From the NCBI GenBank assembly GCA_014529385.2, contig CM043950.1:158428545-158492544 (forward strand): DNA of 64,000 nucleotides. Reading direction: 5' to 3'. Positions within the stretch are counted from its first letter, which is position 1; each line of letters starts with the position of its first letter. Position numbers and translations under genes: made by a program. Below the pieces are notes generated by a model, which searched no databases, was not told the DNA's origin, and saw nothing but the letters and a program-made list of their open reading frames with translations. This DNA is from Adiantum capillus-veneris. Taxonomy: Eukaryota; Streptophyta; Polypodiopsida; Polypodiales; Pteridaceae. Of the stretch, positions 33,461 through 47,298 are shown piece by piece.

Positions 33461-34310
33461 AGTCACCAAGGTGCAAAAACACTCTTTGGCATAGTCAGAG
33501 TCGGGATGCTAAGCCATAAAATGAGCAAAGCATTAGTCCCAAAGCTTCAAGTCATATTAAACTATGTGCTAAGAGTCATAGTTATTAGGCTTACGCTCAA
33601 GCTGGAAGAGTTGAGCATATCTAAGTCATGTCGCTCATGATGGATGAGATGAGCATAAGTATCAAATTCTATTAACTTACAATTGGTGGAGTGTCGTAGA
33701 GTTCAACAGTATTGACAGTGCACAGTAAGATGAGAGAAAATATCCTCAACAACGAGAACTATTCTTAAAGGGGTGTCAGTTTGCAAAGCCATGTCATATG
33801 CTTTTATAGCTACACCATCTTTCTGAAGAACCCCTCAAAGTCTTTCTTGCACAGCATATTGTTTTCCACAAATTTTTGTGTATGCATAAATAGGAAGTCC
33901 CACCATTGGATATATGCATTTGACACTCTTTTTTCCTTCCACCTATGCACCTTGAGTGGACTACAACAAGCAAACCAATGTTCCATCATGCTACCCTCTC
34001 ATATTTGTTGCCTTTTTAATCCCATATCTATCAAAAAATAGTCCCTTGAGTAGTTTATTAATATTTCCCATGCTAATAAGTACTCCAATAATGCGTGTAT
34101 CCCAATTTTAACCCTTTGGTCATCCAGGTAATAGACCCTAATTTAGGACCTCATCATTCTACTTCCCTTGTATGTACTTTTCATAAATAAACAATAGTCT
34201 CATCATTAGGCTATTACAACGGACAAATGCAATATCATCTCTCACATCATACATATTCGGACCAATCAATATGTTGCAGCAAATTGAACCTCAGTGACGC
34301 GCCGTGGTTA
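33461..34310. other. no gene recognised
   Basis: AT-rich, no convincing coding frame. An 86-codon frame at 33,781-34,041 shows no family features. It may be the 3' untranslated or LTR part of the retroelement relic; I found no matching partner. Confidence 0.4.
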
Positions 34311-34316
34311 GAGAGG

Positions 34317-34317
<1 letters not shown>

Positions 34318-34365
<48 letters not shown>

Positions 34366-34546
34366 ACGCGTGGACGGTGCTGATGTAGTGGGCCAGGCGC
34401 ACTGCACGTTGCAAAGACGAAGCGTATTTTAACGTCCTAGGAAACTATTCCACGAGACATTAAAGATCTACAAGGAGTGTTGAGAGAGAGAAAGAGGGTG
34501 GGTCACACAGGGGGAAGTGGGAGGGTTTGTGTGTGTGTTAATAGGA

Positions 34547-34585
<39 letters not shown>

Positions 34586-34735
34586 AGGGTTTGCGTGTGT
34601 GTGTGTGGGGTGTATTCACACGCCACGAAGAGAGAGAGAGCGGGTGGCAACACAGGAAGAAGAAGAAGAAGATTATTTTAACGTCGTAGGAAACTATCCC
34701 AAGAGACCTTAAAGATCTATTCGACAAGGAAAATA
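34318..34735 (-). repeat. (GA)n tracts with two SINE-like 3' ends (copies 3 and 4)
   Basis: GA tracts at about 34,318-34,360 and 34,552-34,577, with GT-rich words between. The conserved SINE-like tail (reverse complement of GTAGGAAACTATCCCAAGAG) occurs at about 34,424-34,485 and 34,674-34,735. Both copies are 5' truncated and are preceded by an AGAAGAAGAAG run, as in copy 1. Confidence 0.55.
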
Positions 34736-35519
34736 CAACAGAGCACGTGGGAGAGCGTTCATGCATCGAAAGGCACGGCTGGGGAAAAGATAGGTTCGCT
34801 TTATCCAAAGCCACTCCAATTTTGACCGCCGAGTCCGCACAACCGTCGAAATTTGCCGGGATGTGCACCCAAGCTCGACACCAGCTGCCGACGCTCGTCG
34901 AAGCAAATTTTTAAATTTTAATTTTCTTAATGCTTGAAAAAACCAAATTTAGTTCAAAAATTAGCCGGAAAACGTTAATAAAATTCACCCAAAAATCCAA
35001 AAAGTCGTCAAAAAAATCCTTTTTTTTAATATTAAAAATCTTAAAAAATCATCAACAATCACAATATAACACTTTCGACATGCATAAGCACACCAAAAAT
35101 AGCAGGTTCTATCGAAAATGCGATTTACGACAAAATCAATAACCCGATCCCAAAAAATAGTGAAACGCTCAAAACTCGACCTAGGAGGGCACATTAAATG
35201 TGCTCAAAATGATGTCGTAAATAGGTACACAAAAAATCTCATCAAGATCAGAAGTTACCAATTTTTTACGGAATCAGGAAAAAGTTAATGCAAAAATTAG
35301 AAAAATTTACAAAAAATACCCAAAACATTTCTAGGAATTCTCCACACATAAGGGATTAGTGTAGCCAAATCAAATTACAATAATCACATTGATTCAATTG
35401 CCAAACAATTTCATCAGTAAAATCCAAACTAGGAAATTAAAATTGGTAAATTAGGTCAAAAATTGACGCATTTGGACTGTGTAAATCCCTATTTTGAGTT
35501 TAAAAATGCAGCAATTACC
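34736..35519. other. no gene; AT-rich
   Basis: Apart from a dispersed block near 34,780 (GAAAAGATAGGTTCGCTTTA) that recurs near 6,760, the stretch is strongly AT-rich with poly-A and poly-T words and no coding signature. Confidence 0.5.
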
Positions 35520-35712
35520 CATTCCACATCTTATGAAGTGGAAAAACGTGCAAAGGTATCACATCTAGGGCCACGACTCCCCGGATAGGTATGTACTTGA
35601 TATCGATCGTAGTAGACACTTCAACATATCTCACAATATGTACGTGATTGCTTTTATTTGCATGCATCGAGATGTATCAAAAGTGAGGTGAAAGTTTTTA
35701 TTTCACACTATG
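35520..35712 (+). repeat. direct repeat, left copy (possible LTR piece)
   Basis: Aligns with 38,904-39,092: both contain ACGACTCCCCGGATAGGTAT, CTTCAACATAT, ATGATTGCTTTTATTTGCAT (or GTGATTGC) and GTTTTTATTTCACACTATG. The copies lie in the same orientation 3.4 kb apart, around a gypsy gag-protease relic. Confidence 0.8.
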
Positions 35713-36053
35713 TTCATGACACAGCACGATATTCACCCCCTCTAAACCTGCACATCCTCCATTATGTGCCACAACAACATTTATATTGTCGTGCACTTCT
35801 TTTCATATCCTCAAGCTTCATAAAACATACTGACCCATGCTCTATTAATCCCTGGAAACCTGTAGAAAAAGCTTCTTCTTGCTTTGGGTCAGGCGAGAAT
35901 CTTTTTCTTCTTGTACCATTGAAATCTCTCTTTACAATGGTACAAGGCCAAAACCCCTTGTCTCTGTGTACTCTTTGAACTCTTTGTTCTCTTTTGGTAT
36001 AGGATAGTCACAAAGACTATTGCGGTTTCTCTCGTTATCCACATACACAGTCA

Positions 36054-37720
36054 TTAATTGCACAGCTTGCCGCTCCCATCTCTGCTCTTTACCCTAGCAT
36101 AAGTAGAACTATCATCCAAGACCTTTGTTTCAATGCGAACGGCTGTAATGTATGGCTGCCCAAGGATAAGAGGATAGGTAGGCATCTTCTGCACAAAGAA
36201 GTTTTGCTCATCCTTCACATTACCAATTGTCACTTTCACATTTGGACCCCATATAGCTCTCTTGATGAGTTATTTGCAGCTCTAATCATCCACCCATGGT
36301 CTGTGTCTACTGGCCACTTACCCTTCATGTAAAGACTCTTGGACATAAGATTGATTTCAGATCCATGATCTATCAATGCAACATATGGCTCCTCAAGATC
36401 ACCCACCTTGACTAAAGTTTCTGTTGTAGCTCTTGCCCAATGACTTTTGGAGCACTAGCTTTTAAAGGAGGCTTCATCTTCATCATCATCATCTGCAAAT
36501 CTAGCATGTGCATTTGTTCGAGAAGACTGGTAGCATCCTACCACACTTTCATCGCAATCACTCTCTTGGACATGTATCCCATGTGCCTTAAGTGACTTCA
36601 AATTGTTGTATGGCGTATGAAATCACCAACTTCATGTAATACCTATTTAGTTACCTTCCCTTTTTTGGTTGAGGCTACTGCATATGGCCACAAGCTATCA
36701 ATCTCCTCAAAAGAATCTAGAGTAGACTTTTAACCCTTTCTTTGGAATTAGCTCTATCTTTTCCCCATAGGTAGCAACATCCACTGCAGAAATAGCACGA
36801 CTGGTTGCCATATCCTCCACTAACTTCCGCATACCCCCTTTTCCAAAGTTAGTTCCTAATGACATACTTGTCTTCTGCAGATGGATCTTGCCATCCTTAA
36901 AAAACACAAGATCTCTTTTCAAGGCATCATTGAATCTATCACAATCCCTTCTACCATGGTCTGTGTCATCACACCATATGCATCTGTGCACAAATCCTTC
37001 TTTGCTTTGGGATTTTTGTCTTGCAGGTTATCCTTTCTCTTCAAACCTAGTCAGCTTTAACTTCATTTCTCGCATGCCCTTAACAAGCTCATCAAGCATA
37101 GAGTTATCACCTTTTGGACTCACATAGGCTTTGGAGGAATCTCAAACATGTTGGAGGTAGAAGTAGCACCATTCACCACCATCTTATCTCTACGCGTTGC
37201 CTCTTATCAAGCAATGAGACCGCATCTCAACCTCTTTCCACTCAGCCTTTAGAGCTTGTTCTGTATTCTTGTCTTTAAGGAGTAGCTCTAACTTTTCTTG
37301 GAGCTCCGAACTTGCAGCTTGAAGGAAAAATTCAGCCTTTTCACAATCCAAAGTGGCTTTCTGTGTTCCTGACACTGAGCATAGCGTCGCTCAAACTCTC
37401 TCAACAGTCTAGTGATGGAAAGTCCTTCTTTTGGCTTTGCAACCCATTACAAGAAGGTCCTTTTTGTAACCCTTTCAGAGTCCTCCATGAAGTATTCCTT
37501 CTTTAGGGCTAATTTGAATTTCTCCCAACCTTCTCCATGCTCCTCCTTGATTCCCCTTACATGGTCTCTAATCTTGGGGCCCACAACAAGCTCAAAACTA
37601 CAAATCATGTCCACCTCTGGAACCCGTAGTAGCTCCATCTCCTTTACAAAACCACGAAGAAAATTTGTGACATATTTCCTTCCATTTTGTTCATAATAGC
37701 TTGAAGGGCTTTGGTTGTTG
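36054..37720 (-). pseudogene. Ty3/gypsy gag-protease relic
   Basis: Minus-strand fragments in order. Gag-like text near 37,640-37,450 (MELLRVPEVDMICSFELVVG, EGWEKFKLALKKEYF) and 37,375-37,190. Then a zinc-finger-like CIWCDDTDHGRRDCDRFNDA near 36,990 and NFGKGGMRKLVEDMA. Last, the C-terminal half of a retropepsin at 36,239-36,054 (KVTIGNVKDEQNFFVQ, PLILGQPYITAVRIE). Frames are broken by stops and shifts. No RT or integrase follows within the flanking direct repeats, so the element is internally deleted. The family of short C-W-C knuckle gypsy elements is inferred from motif order only. Confidence 0.7.
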
Positions 37721-38903
37721 ACACGTCCCTTCTTTTTGCAGCCTGTTGTTGTTGCATAAACATAGCGAATGCTTGAAACAGTTGCATTGAGCCTTGATCA
37801 AAACGCATTCCTTGTTTCTCTTACTAATGCATAGATTTAATTATTTGTAGTTGAACCTTTCAAAAGAAGTTTTTTGAACCCCCACCCCAGCTGCTTCGCG
37901 TCGGATTCACCAGAAATGTCGAAATGTGTGAGGTCTAGCTGGGAAGGTGCAAAACCTCTAATTGTGAGAGTTCCTATGAGAGTCATAAACACTTTAAAAA
38001 AAATATTTTGTGGACAATCATCAACCCTTTTTCTAAGGGTGATGGGAAATCTAAGAGCGTTCATGACAGAAAGGTCACAAACCCTCTTTCCTATCGTGCT
38101 TGGAGTCTACTTGTTTTTGTAGTTGAGATTATGATGAGAGGATAACCAAATCAGATTCAATTCCACTTTAAAAGAACATTTAAAAACAATAAAGTTTTAT
38201 CCATGAAACTTCAATGCTCATACAAGCACAATTCTTAATCCAAACCCAAACCTCTTTCATGGTATCATGTAGCCTCGCCCCCAATTACATAGTCGTAACA
38301 TCAAACAACTAAAAGGAATGTCGAGCTTCCACCTTCTTGGAGAATATTTTATGATTTTGTAGAGATTTTAGAGCTTCTAAGTTGAAGTCCACATGCCATT
38401 TTGATAAGGGGAAACCCTAATTCACTCCCTCACAAACTCAGATTCAAGATTGCAAAGAGGCGGGACTGTAACACACATAGATTGGGCAACCATGGAAGCT
38501 ATTGAACAGTAGAGAAAAATTTCAGTTTTTTCCTGTAAAAATCAGCCCCCTCTCTCTTCCCCATGGAAATATGAGCTGATGTGTCAATTTTTGGGCCATT
38601 TTGCCACTTTGGACCAAAACTAGGTCATTTTCAGCTCATTTTTTACCCAAAAAATGCCATTTTTTATGCAAAAAATCCCAAACAGAATCAGAAGAATTTC
38701 TAAATTTTTGGGATCACTCTTATAAGCATAAAAAGCATAGATAAGCATCATTTTTCATCAATATACCATTTAGGGTCACTTTCCATGTAATTATGCAACA
38801 ACGTCTGTTAGCTGTTATTTTTGACAGTTTTTGCCTGCATCACGCATTATAGGCATGGTGAGTGTGCCACCATGAAACACTTGGAGTATGTACAAAATAA
38901 AAC
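37721..38903. other. no intact gene; probable 5' part of the gypsy relic
   Basis: Minus-strand frame 38,064-37,837 (MNALRFPITLRKRVDDCPQN) may be 5' gag or leader sequence of the relic. The rest (38,130-38,900) has no coding signature and many short homopolymer words. Confidence 0.35.
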
Positions 38904-39092
38904 CAAAATACGCATCTTATCAAGTGGAGCACGCAAAGGTGCCACATCGAGGGCTACGACTCCCCGGATAGGTATGTACATGATAGCGATTGCAATAGCC
39001 GCTTCAACATATATCACAATATGTACATGATTGCTTTTATTTGCATGCAGTGTCAAAAGTGAGGTGAATGTTTTTATTTCACACTATGTACC
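38904..39092 (+). repeat. direct repeat, right copy (possible LTR piece)
   Basis: Partner of 35,520-35,712, about 85 percent alike by eye. A 3.4-kb spacing with gag-protease relic between them fits LTRs of an internally deleted gypsy element, but TG/CA ends and a target duplication were not identified. Confidence 0.75.
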
Positions 39093-40079
39093 TACCACGT
39101 CTCAAAACCGCAGCGGTGCCAATGTTAGCGGGTCACCGCGAGACGGACATCTGTAACATAGCGATCTGGTACTAACATAATGTCAATACGCAAGGAAGTG
39201 ACTCAAGATCGGGAACAAAGACTCAATGAGATCGTGAATGTCAAACAAGCAAACCTAAAGGACTATTTATACATCTACAATAGCAAATCAACCACTTCCT
39301 AGTCAGAAAATCATCGTATGTCCAATCTCACCGCTCTAGGTCATTATGCCATTTCGGCATCCAAATGAATTCGGAATGCAAGGAGACTTAAGGAGAGGTG
39401 TTACAACACCTAAGGGCATATTTCCTACCAAGTTCTACAGTCATCTAGGAAGGTACTTAAATCATGATTTATCCCAAAAAATGTATAGAAAACTGAAACA
39501 GAATTACACACGGAAAGGTTCCCTTCAAGCTTAGAAACACTCTTCCAAGGTCAAAACATAAAAAAATAACCATTTAAGACCTCAAATCAAATCATTTATC
39601 TCACAGACAAGATGTCGCAAACCACAATAGAATTGAGAATGATTACACTTAGATTAAAGAGCAGGAGAAAAGGAACACAATGTGCTATTCTGAATCGAAT
39701 TCTGATTACCAGACAAGGAGAAAGATTGATTACAACTTGTAGCAGCAATGTAGCTCTCAGTCGACATCCAATAAGTCCCAAATATAATGATAATGTTTTT
39801 TCTCAAAACTAATGGTTTTCACTTAAAAACATGGGACCCTTTCCCACGGCCATTGACCACTTACAAGGCTTGTAGGCTCTGAGTGAATAATAGGGAATGA
39901 TAGACTATATTACAATTTGAGAATCATCAACAGTAGAATTACACAGATTCTTTTGAAAAAATAATTAAATATAGAAAAGTTTGGCGTGTATCCGGCTTTT
40001 GGGGGACAATTTCCACTGTATCCACCAAACATATGGCATACATAATTCCTATGCACACTATATAGACTAAGAAGGGTAA
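39093..40079. other. no gene recognised
   Basis: No domain-bearing frame on either strand. Small ORFs (39,346-39,534; 39,612-39,812) lack family features. Confidence 0.45.
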
Positions 40080-43000
40080 CTATACAAAAAGGGTAGACCA
40101 CTGTTTGTTGAGAGGCCCACATACTAGCTCATAGAAATATGCACAGTGATAGGTCCGGAAGATAATTCATCTATGAGGAAATAATCTATAATAGAACATC
40201 CTCTCTAGATGTGAATGACATTACCCGAGTCAATCCAAAAAAAAATTCCACAGCCAAAACTCTCGCCCAACAAAAGTCAAGCTTCAACGTTGTGACTAGA
40301 GAGCATATACTTTGACCAAAATGCACGTAGATATAGAGGAGAGTCTAAGATCTATGATGTCTTGGGTCCTAAAACCACACTTACGTCATAGGAGACCCAC
40401 GACATAGACAATATCAAGGTGAAGACAATGAAATTTACAACTTGACTTGGGGAAATATATGTCATGTTTCATGGAGGTACATAGGAAACTATGTAAAAGT
40501 TTTGCAAATGACAAATACCCATAGTGCTACACACATGCCTTCACAGTCCCAAAAAGTGAGATAAAAAAAGAGCCGAACAGTCTTGAGCCCAGCTCATGGA
40601 GAAAGCATTAGTGATCACCTTAGAAAGAGGCAAGCTGCAAACCCATCAAGCTCAATACTTGTATTAGGAAATGCGACACTAGTTAGAAGCCCTAGAAATT
40701 CTAGGAAAACCCCGTCAAATCAAAATCCATGAAAAGACCATATGGATGTTGAAACTGCCTAGTTGACCCAGATTCCATCAAATAAATTAAAAATGCATGT
40801 AGAAAATCATCAAGGAAAAAATTACCAATTGATTTTTGCATGTGAATGTCAAAATCCAACCAACCCAACAATGTTCAAGCAATCTCATGTGACCAAACTC
40901 AAATATGCATAGAGAGATGCAGATGGAAATGAATACCATAAAGTCCATGACTTTGTACAAACCCCTACTGATGGTAAGACTAAAGTCAAAGATTATCTCA
41001 AGTTGATGCAAAACCTCAAGATGCTAGAACAGGTGATAGATAGCTCAAGATCCATGGAACTTAGAGTTCAAAAAGTTACACAAAGGTCACCACCAAAATC
41101 TCCTCCAAAGAGATAAATTCTACCAAAAAGTACAGTGGATCTCCTAAGATCAAAGGGTACACAATGCAAGTAGATAATGCACAATATTTGCAAGAAAATA
41201 TGAAACAACATAGCCAAACGATCCAACATCAGCAGAAGCAGGTGGTCCAAGCAAATAAGTTGCAGAAAAAGTCCAGTACTACAACCACAATAAGAAAAGT
41301 CTGTATAAAACGAAATCTCAAGAAGATCAAGTGCAACATTGCTCGTGAGCATGAATGAAAGATGTTAAGAAACATAAAGCTAGACTTTTAGCTAGACAAA
41401 AACCTCTTGTCTTTCCGCACTTGGAAAAAATGTGGCCAGCCATAGCTGGAAGACGCTCCAAAATTCATTAGCATATATGGAAAAAATTAAGCAAAATGTT
41501 GGGGAATCATTACCACCACCATTCAAATAGGTTCAAAGACACTCATAGCTCAATTTCATGTGACAACAATAAAATATGTACCACACTGCATTATATTGAG
41601 AATGCCACTTGCCCAAAAGGTTCTAGAAATATAGAGTTCAAACAAGATGGAGTCTTTGAAGACAACAAAAAATGATGACCAAAATTGGTCACCCACAAAA
41701 AATAGCACAAAGTCCTCAAGTACAGTTCAAATGGAGACCGGTGCCAAAGAGAGATATTGAAGATGATTCATCTCCACCCAATAGAAGCCCCCAAGAGCTT
41801 GAAGCAGATCATGCAAAAGCAAGTGCAATTCAAATAGGTCAAACAACAAACACAAAATCTATTGAGCAGAAAATGCCATCAAAACCAAAAGTAAAGAAGA
41901 TCAAGGTTATAGACAACCAAGAAACAATGGGATATCCAATGATTGATCACTCATTGTCAACAGATGGAAGTCCTAGTGGACCACAAGGTCTCAAATAACC
42001 TTCCATAGAGACCCAATTAGATGAACAAGAGTCTATGGAAAATGAAGGACAAGAATCTTCAAGAGAACAACTATTGAGGAAAGAGACTTCAATAGTGCAA
42101 TTGGAGCAAGTGTCCAATGCAATACTCTACTAGATAAAGGAGAAAGTGTAATATGGTTTCAGATAGCAAGGAGGATAGCAAAGAAATCATGGGTAAGGCT
42201 ACAAGTCAAGGAGAAATGATTTCTAATCTTAGCATCCAAAAACATGAAGATCAAGTGAAGTTTCAAGTAAAACCTTCAAAATACATGCATGCAGTGTGAT
42301 CATTGGCCATCACTGGTGGGGTTAGACCAACACAAGGCCTACAAAGGATATACAATGCTATTTTTCTCTCCTTTCCAAGTGGTAGCAATAGAACGCTATA
42401 GATATCACTATTACTGGATTCAGAGTTCCAAATTTCACAAGGATCAAGGACATAGATTACAAACAAAGGTAAAGCTAGAGTGGACCTCCCATCCACTAGT
42501 ATAAAAGATGTGACATCATATGCAAAGAACCATCATGGATCAACTCCTCCAATCAATTCTAGCTTTATAAATACCCAGTCATTTTCTGACCCAAACAGAA
42601 CCTCTAGGGAGCTACTAAGAAAAGTAAATGTCTATCATACTCATTGATGCAAAAGAAAGTCAAGCAAGAGTTTGTTTTGAGCAGTTTAGTAAAAACTAGT
42701 GATCAGTGTGGATTGAAGACATAAAATCAATACAAAAAGGCAAACACATGGGATGGATAGTGTCATAGTACAATTTAGAATAACAAGAGTACTATAGAGG
42801 TAATCGGCAGATATGGGTATCAAAAATGAACATCAAATCATATAAAGTGCAATCAAGACCCTCCCATAATAGAAGGCCAATAGGTATCAACCTCGACAAC
42901 ATTCTTGGATACCTAAGAAAACGTAATACAAAAGAACGACACCAAATGCTGCTCAAGTCTATCATAACCTTCAACAAGATATAAAATAAAGATGGTCTTC

Positions 43001-43400
43001 AATGAATCTTCCTCTTGCACAAAGGTTCTACTACACAATATATACCAAGATTTGGCAACCAGTCAATAAGAGGCCAACTACAACTACAACAAAGCCACAT
43101 GAATATCTCAAGAGCTCAAGAATACTTGATGCTAGACAACGTCATCAAGGAAGCTAAAAAGGTAATAGAGAGAGTTGTATTTCTAAGTCTTCCAATGATT
43201 TGTGTCAAAATTTAGATGCCAATAGTCAATAGAGGCCTACAACAACATCAAAGGCTCCTTACAGCAGGCCTAACTAGAGTATCAAATAGACAATGGAGTC
43301 TTTGCAATCAAAGAATGACAACCCAACCAACAAACATACAGATCCAAAGGTGGTTAAACAAATAGTCAAAAGAAACCTTCCATGCCAACTGGGTCCTTTA
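40080..43400 (+). mobile_element. unclassified retroelement relic, copy 2 (uninterrupted)
   Basis: Colinear with 4.64-6.04 kb followed by 31.44-33.4 kb. Landmarks: ERPTY near 40,110, YNLTWGNICHVSW near 40,440, a stretch with DGNEYHKVHDFVQTPTDGK near 40,925, TTTIRKV near 41,285, GHHW near 42,305. The junction region near 41,456 (GCTCCAAAATTCATTAGC) is continuous here but split by 25 kb in copy 1. Many stops and frameshifts; the longest frame is 108 codons. Its retropepsin-like part is damaged more than in copy 1. Not functional; useful as a pre-insertion reference. Confidence 0.65.
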
Positions 43401-43670
43401 GCATGTTGAGATGTCCACCTCAACATGTATGACTCTTGGATGACTACCACCGACACTCATCATCATTGACATGCCCTAGTGGATACCCATATCTTCACTA
43501 ATGATACTACAATGTACTACCCTAAACACTTATCTACTCACCTCACTCACTAGCAGTTTACAATAGAACGTTGTGCTAGTTCCCCTTCTAAAGTGTATTT
43601 TCTCTTATATTTTGTATATCTCTTATCTTGAGTTGGTGAAGAAGAAAGAGTGCAATATTTTTGCCTCCAC

Positions 43671-45180
<1,510 letters not shown>

Positions 45181-46058
45181 GATAGTCTTGAGAGTTAGAA
45201 GGATATTTTGCTAACCTGAAGATTAGGAGACGAAGACTCAACGACAATTTCCTTCCCATTCTTTTTCGGCATGTTGAGAAATTTCATAGTAAATAGCCTT
45301 TTCACTCATACAACATAGAATACACACATAGGTGATGACCTAGCTCGGTGCTAGTGAGTATGAATACTCACCTTAAGATGTCTTTATTTTGGATGAAGCT
45401 TATCAGACGTGGGTACACCATAGACTAGGACAGGATCACCATATCCGAGGTCGCGCATAGAGTCAGAATCTTAGGGATTGCCCCCGGCTAAGGATCTGGT
45501 TGCTCAAACCTGGTCGCACACCATCGTTGCACCATACACCTGCAGGCCAAGTCCTTGCATACAAGCGGTAGCGTGCAGAAATATTCACGATTACTAAATG
45601 AAGTGAAGAAAGAACACACTTACACAGGAATGTGTATACATCAGGGCAAGTTTAAGTAAAAGGCCAGGTCAAGTCACATTTTCCAAAATTATTCCTATCT
45701 CTCGATTAAAAAACCGCTCACACGGTCGAACACCCGATCTGTAATCTATTATTTTTTTAAAGTACCTAGCATCGGTAGATTATATACAACCCGTTAGTCA
45801 TACAACTGAACACTTCACTAAGCATATGTCATATAGCTACCACAAAGGTAAGGTATCCAAGCCCTGATCTTAACAGTGTAAGTTATCCTACTCAGAGCTG
45901 GCAATATTATATATTATTTCCAATTTATACTCACAGTAATAAGGTGGGTCTATAAAAGATAGAAGGAATTTTTTCATACCCAAGTCCAAAGTGTATGGAG
46001 TAACATTACCAGAGTTAACATTTCAGTTTAATTTCTCTTCAGGAGTAACTATCTCATT
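45181..46058. other. no gene recognised
   Basis: Possible retroelement or LTR sequence preceding the 46,059 ORF. A GC-richer patch lies at 45,340-45,560 (GGTCGCGCATAGAGTCAGAA, GATTGCCCCCGGCTAAGG). No domain-bearing frame. Confidence 0.35.
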
Positions 46059-46574
46059 ATGGCTGACAGTCACGACCTGGTTTTTGCAATAGCAACCGCG
46101 CATCTTCATCATTCAGGGGAATCTACCCGGAGAGCAACTTTGCTCCGTTATGAACTTCATCTACTCCCCAGATTGGGAACTTCTGTATCTCAAACTAAAT
46201 GGTGGACCTATCAAGCCCGGGTGACTCGTGTGACCCTTTGGGGTCGCAAACATTTTAGGAACAATATCAGATTGGCGATGGTAACTGAGGTTCTGGGCCT
46301 AGGGCCCCAGTATTATTACATAGAACATTCACTGAAGCGAGGTTTTTTTGAGAGGTTATACCTGCTAGCACAGTTCCTACCACCTCATAACATTTTCCTG
46401 TATCATAGTTTTGGTCATCCACTAGGAGGATATTTTAACAGTACTCCACGCACTCGAGAGTATGGGGCAGTCTTGGCGACTCGTATCTTACCTTTAGTTG
46501 CACGTCCGAACACCTGTTTTTACTGTGATAGTTGTTTGTGTGATCATGTAATGGATGGCTTACTCGAGATGTAA
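46059..46574 (+). CDS. unrecognised 171-aa ORF
   Basis: A clean ATG-to-TAA frame with protein-like composition: MADSHDLVFAIATAHLHHSG at the start, a basic-aromatic middle (KWWTYQARVTRVTLWGRKHF), and a Cys-rich C-terminus (CFYCDSCLCDHVMDG) with CxxCxxCxC spacing that could bind metal. No signal peptide or clear membrane segment. It is one of very few uninterrupted non-repeat frames in the window, but with only one copy and no homologue visible I cannot say whether it is a gene, a retroelement gag fragment or chance. A TG/CA-bounded LTR-like segment follows immediately. Confidence 0.4.
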   Translation: MADSHDLVFAIATAHLHHSGESTRRATLLRYELHLLPRLGTSVSQTKWWTYQARVTRVTLWGRKHFRNNIRLAMVTEVLGLGPQYYYIEHSLKRGFFERLYLLAQFLPPHNIFLYHSFGHPLGGYFNSTPRTREYGAVLATRILPLVARPNTCFYCDSCLCDHVMDGLLEM

Positions 46575-46720
46575 ATGAAGGAATCCCAATATACTAAACC
46601 ACCAGGCTTTTTTTGGAAATGAGTTAAGTGAGAGATCTCATGTAATTTTGTGTGTGTGTGTGTGTTTGGAAGAGCTCATGCTCTCTCCTTCTCTACCTCC
46701 TTACATGGTATCAGAGCCTC
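46570..46720 (+). mobile_element. possible short LTR end plus initiator-Met primer site
   Basis: TGTAAATGAAGG ... CTCCTTACA (TG...CA, about 135 bp) is followed at once by TGGTATCAGAGC (about 46,707-46,718), the classical plant primer-binding site for initiator-Met tRNA. This fits a 5' LTR end of a copia or small TRIM-type element. No second LTR or polypurine tract was found downstream, so it may be a truncated remnant. Confidence 0.5.
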
Positions 46721-46864
46721 GTGGTGTATGAGGAGCTTAGAGTAGCAAGCCGGAGCAGCCTAGAAAGCGGGTTCAATATTCTCGGGATCCATCGTCAACG
46801 ATCTCCAATTGAGGCGATTTCTTTTGGAGAGTATGCATCACAAAGTTCTATACAGTCCTATTGA

Positions 46865-47298
46865 CAATGACTATTAAGTTGGATTTCTGTTAGAGTGTGC
46901 AAAAATGCTAAGGCTTGAGACTCTGGAGATCTGCATAGTGGTGGTGGAGAAAGCTTAAATTTGGCTACAGTGCGTGCAGAGATACTGTTTAGCACTGTGA
47001 AATAGGTGTATGTGACCTAAAAAGTCAACTCAAGTAGGCCCAAAACCAAACTAGCTTCCAAGTGGTATTGTGACATTCATATCATACTATATACTAAACC
47101 TCTAGCCACATAATCTAGTCACACAATTACCAAAGATACATGGTAAGATCAAGTACCTACATAAAATATTTGAAATAACTCAAAGAATGAGTAAATTAGT
47201 TACAATAATTTTTGAAATGAAGAAACCATGATTGTTATCTCACCGCTTCTCTAGAGATTGGATGTCAATAGGACTTTTTATTAGACAACATGATCCAT
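46865..47298. other. no gene recognised
   Basis: AT-rich stretch without coding signature, between the primer-site remnant and the minus-strand coding-like fragments. Confidence 0.45.
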
